From Vandiemenella viatica (lineage: Eukaryota > Arthropoda > Insecta > Orthoptera > Morabidae), in contig JARYHS010008074.1 in the NCBI GenBank assembly GCA_031002005.1, positions 352,866,932 through 352,930,931 on the forward strand: a DNA stretch of 64,000 bases, given 5' to 3'. A program made the position numbers and the translations under genes. Shown one piece after another: positions 56,869 to 64,000 of this stretch. The notes under the pieces were generated by a model. The model was not told where the DNA came from. It ran no database searches and worked only from the letters and a program-made list of their open reading frames with translations. The number at the start of each line of letters is the position of its first letter. The stretch's first letter is position 1.

Positions 56869-58014
56869 TCTTATATATATATATAAAAATAGACGTGTTT
56901 TTTTCCTATATTTCACTTTTCAGCCACCACTACCTAGCACAGATCACTGATGTTTGTGAGCGGAAGTAGCATGGAGTTTCCTGTCGTGCATAACGTTGGC
57001 CGAATGCCGATACCTGTGGGGATGTGGGAGATATAATGATTAAAGTTCGTCAGTGCAGGGCGTTTTCATATTTCGACCAAAAATTCGTATCTCCGTATAC
57101 TTCTCTTTCCTGCCACAACTACATAACATAGACTTTTGGTGTTTGCGTGTTGGTAGTAGAATCGTCTTTCCTGTCGTGCACTATGGTTGTTAGATGTCGG
57201 TAGCTATGGGGATGTGGGAGATATGGGGGTTGAAAGTGGTCGACCTGTGGCAATTTCATACTTCTGCCAAAGACAAAAGTGTCATGGTGTATCACTTTTA
57301 AGCGAAAACTATAGATCACAGATAACTGGCGTTTGTGTGTAGTAGTAGCACAGAGTCACCTTTCGATCACAACAGCGGCCGAATTTCAGAAACTGTGGTA
57401 CTGTGGTAGATATGGTGGTTGTAAGTGGCCGACCAAGGATATTTTCATATTTCGACAAAAGGCATGTGTCTCCGCAGATTTCACTTTTCTACCACGACTA
57501 CATAGCATAGAGCATTGGTGTTTATGTGTGATAGTAGAATCGTGTCTGTTGTCGTGCACTATGGTTGTTAGATGTCTGTAGCTATGGGGGTGTGGAAGAT
57601 ATGGGGGATGAAAATGGTCGACCTGCGGCAATTTCATATTTCTGCCAAAGACGCATGTGTCACGGTGTATCACTTTTAAGTGAAAACTATCAATCTTAGA
57701 TCACTGGCGGTTTGTGTGTGGTAGTAACACAGAGTCTCCCATGGATCACAACGTTGGCCGAAATTCGGTAACTGTGGGAGTGTGTGAGATATGGTGTTTG
57801 AAATTTTTCGATCATGAATATTTTCGTGTTTCATCCAAAGACTTGTGTGTATCCGTAAATTTTACCTTGCTGCCGGAACTACATAGCGCAGAAGACTGGT
57901 ACTTGTGTGTGGTAATAGTATCGAGTCTCCCATCGTGCACTATGGTGGTTAGATGTCTATAGCTGTCAATATGAATTCTTTACAATCACGAACGAAGTCG
58001 TGGGTACCAGCTAG
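56869..58014 (+). mobile_element. Helitron, both ends present, with A/B tandem repeats
   Basis: The 5' end is TC (56869-56870) in TCTTATATATATATAAAAAT, preceded by A. The 3' end is a hairpin (CACGA / TCGTG around 57988-58002) followed by GGTACCAG and CTAG (58011-58014), then T. These are standard insect Helitron termini with A/T insertion. There is no Rep-helicase gene, so it is non-autonomous. Nearly all of the 1,146 bp is tandem repeat. Confidence 0.9.
56910..57970 (+). repeat. Higher-order tandem repeat of two alternating units
   Basis: Units of about 189 bp alternate. Type A carries AACTACATAGC, TCGTGCACTATGGTTGTTAG and GACCTGCGGCAATTTCATA. Type B carries CACTTTTAAGTGAAAACTAT, GATCACAACGTTGGCCGAA and GGATATTTTCATATTTCGAC. 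The order is B (56915), A (57095), B (57292), A (57480), B (57670), partial A (57860). A plus B repeat together every 378-380 bp. The final A is cut at the same point (AGCTGTCAAT) as in the copy ending at 42036. Confidence 0.88.
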
Positions 58015-60718
58015 TATGTAATATTTTTTCCTAGTTTCTCGTATGAGAAAACTTAAGACAATATTGAATTATTTCTTTCGGATCTTGATAGTATTATTGC
58101 TTCGTAATTTTCTTTACTCTTCCAGTCAGCCAACGAAATAAAAAGGGTCTTTGATTATATTGGTAATATGTTAAGAGAATTTAAAAATTAAATTTACCTA
58201 ACTACATTTCTAAGTGTCTGACTAGGTGTCAGTAGATTTGCCTAACCATCTAATTAAAATTCCTCGGGGCTCATCACGTAAGCGAACGACTCGTCGTTAA
58301 ATCACTTTGCATGGAATGCGCGTTGCCAAGAGGCGACCCAGCATCTTTTTGCATTCCAACTCGTGGCAGGCGCGCATGCTTACCGATTCATATCTCCAAA
58401 TTGGACAAAATCCGACAAAATATATGCTAGTCGCAATGCGTTTACATATAACTTTTGTCACGAGTGTGGCTTTCTAAATCGGCTAAATTTCCCGAATGTC
58501 ATTTGATTTCTCTTCTTTAGCGTGTTATTAATGTGCATCTGTTGTTGTAACTACCTTCTTTTACGTATTTGACAAATGTTGACAGAACGTTAAGTCTCAG
58601 TAGTGAGAAAATTACTCACAGGAGCTAGTTTTGTGAACTAAGGGACCAAAATAATAATAATCTGTAACGCAATCATGAATTTCTTCCTGTCTGTCCTAAA
58701 CATGTTTTGTTAGTTTGGCTAAATAAATTAGGAAATCTGATACAAATATAATGAAAAGAACCGCATAATATTCACAAATCAAACTGCAAATCCCTAGTTT
58801 CTATTTAAATTTCACAATAATTGGATGAATACACAATTTTCCCTTCTTTCCTCAATATTACTAGTTTTAAAATCGAAAATCATCGAAGATGGCCCATTAT
58901 AAGAGGGGGAGGTGTCTGTGAATTATTTAAGATTTATTCTGCGGTCATTATTCTGAAAAGTATATGTTGATGAGGAAATTAATGTCCAACGGAGTTATCG
59001 GTTAGATAATTACCTAATGGGAACACCAAAACATCGCACTGGGGTTGGTTGATTTGAAGGCGGTGGCAAAATTTGCTCAAATCGCGATTTTCTCCAACTT
59101 TAAAAAGCCAGCGCTTTCTATATACAATATTACACTGAAAATAAGGAAACATTTCCAACGTACATTAACGTTTATTTTACCTTTAATAACTGTTAATTAA
59201 TTACAGTCCGTGGTGTGCTTAAGGAGTTATGATTGTTATTCAGTCAGCAGCTGTACTCAATAGAAAGTTCAGGTGATTTAAGATATGTGAAACTCAAAAA
59301 CCAAAGGGTTTTGAAACTAATTAAATGAGCCAAGTAAATTTGCATAAATCTAATTTATTTAGCACTAATCCTTTCTTTCCACAAGCTCACTAACCTACAT
59401 TTACAAACTCTAGTTAGAAGATCCACTGAACGCAACGATTAATTACACCACTTGCAATTTTTACCTCACCTGTGATTCAAAATATACAAGTACTTCGAAG
59501 AAGGTTTATTATAAATGTTTACAATAATTCAACCCTAATCATGCCTCATTTCCTAGTTACACACATGTTAATCAATCGACAGTTTAATCTCGCGTCCTGT
59601 AGTGATACATCACACGAAGTTACGCAACTGAGTCTTAACTCTTCTGAACTAACTATCATCACTTCCTAGACCGATTACCAACCATTTAAACGTTAATAGT
59701 TAAAGTTATGCAGTTTTTTTCACTTTTCTTCCCCAACCGGACCCACCTTTCTGAAGTGATAAAGAACGATTTCAATCTGTATTAGACTCCCCTGAATCAC
59801 ATCTAATCACTACATATGTTAACTGGCCCTCAACGTCACACTACGACTCGTCGTCAATTTCAATCACACAAGTTGTCACTACATCTCAGACAATATATTG
59901 AGCCTCAAGAATTTTGACAGACTTGCCGACGAAACAAATTAATACTAGACCGGATTTCACCTATCTCAGGCTCACCAGGTTATAGTGACCAACAGTTACT
60001 CCCAAAAACGACCAAAGAATTCAGCTGAAATACAAGTCGACTTCGGTTCGCTCCTTCACAACATTTCTGTAATAACCAAACGCTTTCTGACTGCTAATAA
60101 CGAAAGGCTCTCATTCTATACCTGCTGAACATTATTTATACGTTTTCTCAAATTCCCGATTTGTTAAAACTTTATCGATGTGACAATTGGAGGTGGTCCT
60201 CGGGTACAACATTTACCACTGACAATATATTCAAAATATTTATATGAATAATTACGCCTATGCAATTGAATATTTGTTTATTTCACCGAACGCGTTTCAC
60301 TTCATGTCTGAAGCATCTTCAGCGGTTCGTTCTGTGGGGTATTTTTACATGAATTAGTTTCTTATATGCTAATTTGTACATGGGGCTTATGTTAATAAAT
60401 ATATACAATTCTACTTACAATTTTCCATCAATTACAGTATTTGGCATAGATTATGCCGGTAATATATTTTGCATCTTCATGCGAGTATCAAGTCACTTGC
60501 ACTGAGCACTGAATTTAACATTTATTCTGTGTGTTGTACTTTCTTACGATAATTACGGTGTGTGTTTACTGTGGTGTATTTGGCATGGCGGTAGGTTTGT
60601 TTATCGTTTGTCTTCTGTTTCCTTGGTGGATGGCGCGCTTTTAAATATACGTTTGTGTTCAGATTAGTGTGTTTGGTGTATTTTTGGTTATATCTTTTGA
60701 GGTGGGTGTTTGTGTTTC
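58015..60718. other. AT-rich spacer
   Basis: No supported feature. A short frame at 59472-59669 is unrecognised. Confidence 0.5.
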
Positions 60719-61231
60719 TTATTTTCTTTTAAGAACTGTGTACAGTGTGGGGTCCGTCAGGTTCGTGTATTCATTTATTATGTTTTTTCCTTCTGCCAGT
60801 GATTTTTGGGTGTGGTAATTTTCTTGAAAAGTTAGTAGTTGTGGTTTACTGTTGTTTATAGTTAGTATTTCCATATCTTTCTCAATTTTTGTAGGCTGGT
60901 GATTGTATTATAGTAGGTGCTCTGCGAAAGTTGAGGGGTTATTATATTTTAGTGCTCTTAGGTGTTCTTTGTATCTGGTTTCGAATTTTCTGCACGTTTG
61001 GCCTATGTATTCTGCATTGCAGTTACTGCAAGTTAATTTGTATATACCTGAATTGTGAAATATGTTTTTTTGTGTGTTGTTTCTGATATTTTTCTGTATT
61101 GAGTTGTCTGTTCTAAATGCTATCCTGAGTCCTTGTTTTTTCAGAATGTTTGCTATTTTGTGAGTGTTCTTGTTTATGTAAGTCAATGTGTGCCACTTTT
61201 GTGTTTTTGCTTCTGTTTGTGCTGTGCTATA
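60719..61231 (-). pseudogene. Penelope-like element C-terminus with GIY-YIG endonuclease
   Basis: Minus-strand translation gives a basic, asparagine-rich lead, then NSGIYKLTCSNCNAEYIGQT and RKFETRYKEHL, the GIY-YIG nuclease with the CNC pair typical of Penelope-like elements. That domain nicks target DNA. The frame meets a TAA at 60908-60910 in place of a sense codon, then continues in the same frame with sensible sequence to a stop at 60719-60721. The reverse transcriptase that should precede it is absent: 2 bp upstream the sequence gives way to the hAT end at 61233. The hAT may have inserted here, but no RT was found beyond it. Confidence 0.82.
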
Positions 61232-61232
61232 T

Positions 61233-63192
61233 CAGGGCCCGCTCTAGCGGTATTGCCGCCCCGGACAAATAGACAAATTGCCGCCCTTAAGATTATGTAG
61301 ATTATATATTAAAAAAAAAAATTTTTATCGAAAAAATATTTAATTTTAAATTTTAATAAAATCATATACATAAAAAACTTATTGAATTTTGATCTAGCGG
61401 CACAATAGAGAAATTAATTATGAAATATCTTACATAGCCACAAATTAACCATATTTTTATTTTTAAATGCTATTACAGATGGATATTATCACACAAACAA
61501 TCTAAATGCCATTATTTTGAAAAAAAACGAGATTACATCAAATACGCTAAAATCACAAAAAAAACTTTTTTTCTTACTTTCAGGTTGCGAATTTTTTATT
61601 ACATCTTAAAATTTACTTCATCAGCAATTTCATACTCAATTGCCAAAATGGCTAAATCATTAAATTATCAATTTCTTGGTTTTCGTAAATGCTTAGCAAG
61701 GCGTCGTATACATCTCCCAAATGAAATTTTAAAGGTTTTAATGCCTCTATCCTCTCTATCCTACTCTCCCATCTAGTGTCACTCCATGTTTTCAAAGTTG
61801 AACCCTGAACATGCTTTAAAAGTATTGCCCATCGAAAAGTAGATGCCAAAAAGAATATATATTTTTTGGACCATGTTGAAGAAATTAGCGGCTTCCAAGG
61901 ATGCTTTTGCCATTAATAACAAGATTGAGAGAATGGCTACTACACGGAACATTGAATGCTCGCGAATTATATTGTTTAATTCTAAATTGCACTCCTGCTT
62001 TATTGCCCTCATATTGGACCCGTTGTCAGTCCCTGTCCTCTGATATCCTGCAAATTTAAACACAAGTCATTAAGTTCTCCAACTATAATGTCAGACATTT
62101 GTTTTCCTGTGAATCTTTCGACTGGTAAGAAGCCTTAAAAGCTTTCATTAATTTTAATTCAACATCAGGATTAAATTTATTGGTTGAAACATATCTGATT
62201 ACAAGAGTAATTTGCTGTATCTTACTAAAGTCAGGAGTACAGTTTAAAATTATGGAAAAATATTTGAATTTTTTTATTTCATTAATAACATGAGACTTTA
62301 CACTTTGATGCAGCAGATCTACTATCCCGGTTTGTATATTTTCCAAGATATTGAGCTTTAGTCTCTACTTTTTAGAGCACTCAACGGACGTGCTCTTCCA
62401 TAATGGGATCGTATTCAGACAGTAACTCAACTATTTTTAAGAAATTACCGTATTATGCTCAAACAACTTGTCGCTTGTACCTTGAAAAACCAGTCAACTT
62501 TTACCAAGCATTTTGGTAATTGCAACGATTCTTAGAAGCACCTCATTCCAATGATTTATTTCGGCATTAATAACTCTTTGAGTGGCAGCATCTACATTTT
62601 ACAACAATTTAATCTTTTTTGCCTGAATATGATTTTTCGAAATTTCATGCTCTTTTAAAGTTTCGTCGAGGTGCTTCCAATTTTTAAAACCCTCCTTTGA
62701 GAGAGAACTAACTAAACAACTGAAAATTTTGCAACAGAAGCAGTAAACGCAGTAGCTAATCTCGCAATATTTGCTCTGCGTTGCTGAAAATTCGTGCAAT
62801 ATTTTGCGATTTGATAAAACTTCGATCTGTGTCATTGGAAGGAAATGTGTAATTATGCAATAGTTTAGGTGGACCTTGCCTTACTAAAAAGCTTCTTACG
62901 GCGTCTCATAAAATTCTTGGCCACAAAGTTTTAGAACGCCTTCTGTGAGTCTCACGTTGGTGTCAGTTCCAGTTGGTTTACAAACTTCGTTCATTTGTTC
63001 GCTATTATTCTCTGACGATTCTATACTTCATTTGTATCCCGACCTGATATTGGATTCTAAGATTTGTTTTGGTAAAACCCTGAATACAGTAAATTTTTTT
63101 AACGCGCCAGATTGATTCTGCCTTTACGCTTCCTTTCCCAACCTTCTTTTTTTGTACTGGTAACCAGATAGTTTTCTTTGACCGTCAGACAT
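61233..63192 (-). mobile_element. hAT transposon, ZMYM1-like, decayed
   Basis: The left end CAGGGCCCGCTCTAGCGG followed by GCCGCCCC is a hAT-type terminus with GC-rich subterminal sequence. Pieces of one transposase lie in order on the minus strand from 63192 down to about 61650. The right-hand inverted repeat and an 8-bp duplication could not be found beyond 63192, so that limit is the gene start, not the element end. Confidence 0.78.
61652..63192 (-). pseudogene. hAT transposase, TTF zinc finger and DUF4371 type, broken
   Basis: The gene starts MSDGQRKLSGYQYKK at 63192 and stops within about 22 codons. The TTF-type zinc finger is at 62599-62835 (YCVYCFCCKIF, then GFKNWKHLDETLKEHEISKN). DUF4371 follows at 62083-62346, with FSIILNCTPD where LDCTPD is expected, so a probable catalytic Asp is now Asn. 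Then GTDNGSNM (near 62025) and, at 61652-61849, SDTRWESRIERIEALKPL. These lie in different frames with stops between. The C-terminal dimerisation domain is not seen. Intact family members have about 700-800 residues. They are commonly labelled zinc finger MYM-type 1-like in insect annotation. Confidence 0.85.
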
Positions 63193-64000
63193 TTTGAAAG
63201 AGGCATGCACGTAACTCAAACAATGTACACTATAAAATAATATAAAAAGTAAATATTTATCCTTGCTCTAAATAAGCTAAAACCATAACTAAGATAAATT
63301 ATTCTCAGTCGATATAAAAAAATATTTATGCACAACACAAAATATTTTCCATACCCTGTGAACATAAAGAAAGTCTAGTGTTACTACACAGTCAAAGCTT
63401 ATTCGCGGATGATACTATCCGTAAATTTGCTGCAAATACAGAAACGTGTATACAGAATGGCAATTTCTATAGGCTTGAACGGAATAGGTTCCAAGTTCAC
63501 AAACAAAAAAATGATGTTGTGGAGTGATTGTCGCGCAATGCACTTATTAAACCAACTGACAAAGTTATTCACATTCACTAAAATAGTTAATGAATTTCTT
63601 TTGTTGAGACGATTTACAAATGCAGCAATTAGAGTATCTGTAAACCGCATTCGTATATATAATAAACATCATGGATTATTATATGTTAGCAGTTAGCATT
63701 CGAAATTAAATATACTAATGGTATGTGAAGTAACTAATCGGTAATCAGCAGCTGGTAATATTATTTATTTATTAATGATTGTAACTACTGTCCCACACCC
63801 ACTAAACTACAGTATTTTCACAAGCGATCAAAGCTAGCGTATGTGGTTCAAGTTTACGTCGCGATACACGACGATGATAATTTAGGATAAAATTGATTGT
63901 ATCAATGCGCGTGTGATTGAGGCTTTGAATTTGTAGCGCCAATATTAGCGGAGATTGTGGTTAGGTTGAGATTCAGCCTGGACCAATATGAAAACTGAAC
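63193..64000. other. AT-rich spacer to window end
   Basis: Opposing frames at 63399-63650 and 63409-63696 overlap and are not recognised. Confidence 0.5.

Noticed and set aside
56910..57970. Possible CRISPR-like or ordinary satellite array
   Set aside because: Units of about 189 bp lack short-repeat/spacer structure and lie within Helitron ends in a eukaryotic context.
61652..63192. Host gene zinc finger MYM-type protein 1
   Set aside because: Frame breaks, a hAT-type terminus at 61233 and the domain order show a transposon relic.

Overview
This window is a stretch of eukaryotic, almost certainly insect, chromosome. It is AT-rich and non-operonic, with no ribosome-binding-site logic and no recognisable host gene. 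It is littered with arthropod-type mobile elements: a Jockey-like LINE, tRNA-derived SINEs, Tc1/mariner, hAT, PIF/Harbinger, Helitron and Penelope-like pieces. The density of SINEs and MITEs in long featureless spacers suggests a large repeat-rich genome. A polyneopteran insect (stick insect, grasshopper or cockroach type) is my best guess, but the sequence alone does not prove it.

Layout. 1-9 kb: AT-rich spacer with a reversed SINE (1837-2053), a Harbinger-type MITE (2784-3210, TAA duplication), a hAT MITE (3910-4209, perfect 8-bp duplication) and decayed SINE/hAT fragments near 4.8-5.0 kb. 9-20 kb: a hAT C-terminal relic (9391-9579), an internally deleted mariner with long inverted repeats (11041-11789), a GC-rich island (12250-12620), a SINE, a second MITE family (14229-14621), another hAT C-terminal relic (15825-16016), a GC-rich island near 17 kb and a broken Tc1-like element (17720-18912). 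20-38 kb: mostly spacer with SINE pieces, MITEs (28391-28692, 36995-37393), a possible solo LTR (30062-30796) and several GC-rich islands that may be regulatory. 38-50 kb: a decayed Tc1 element, a nest of MITE, near-palindromic mariner MITE and Helitron (40830-42036), two SINEs, a Helitron 5' end (44973), a hAT MITE (46733-46948) and a compact PIF/Harbinger element that keeps pieces of both of its genes (48574-49659).

50.8-55.3 kb holds the most complete element. It is a LINE of about 4.5 kb with an open ORF1 (three CCHC knuckles), an ORF2 (endonuclease plus reverse transcriptase) broken by two frameshifts, a perfect hairpin in its 3' UTR, an A-rich tail and a near-perfect 12-bp target duplication. 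56-64 kb: a second SINE type, a Helitron with both ends intact and an internal higher-order tandem repeat (56869-58014), a Penelope-like GIY-YIG endonuclease relic and a ZMYM1-type hAT relic next to it.

No gene here works with another in a pathway. What can be read is a history of insertion, internal deletion and decay. The best candidates for something under-described are the Helitron's alternating A/B repeat, the two-gene miniature Harbinger with four matching subterminal motifs, and the two MITE families sharing a terminal signature and G/C tracts. Several short GC-rich islands could be enhancers or promoters of genes outside the window.
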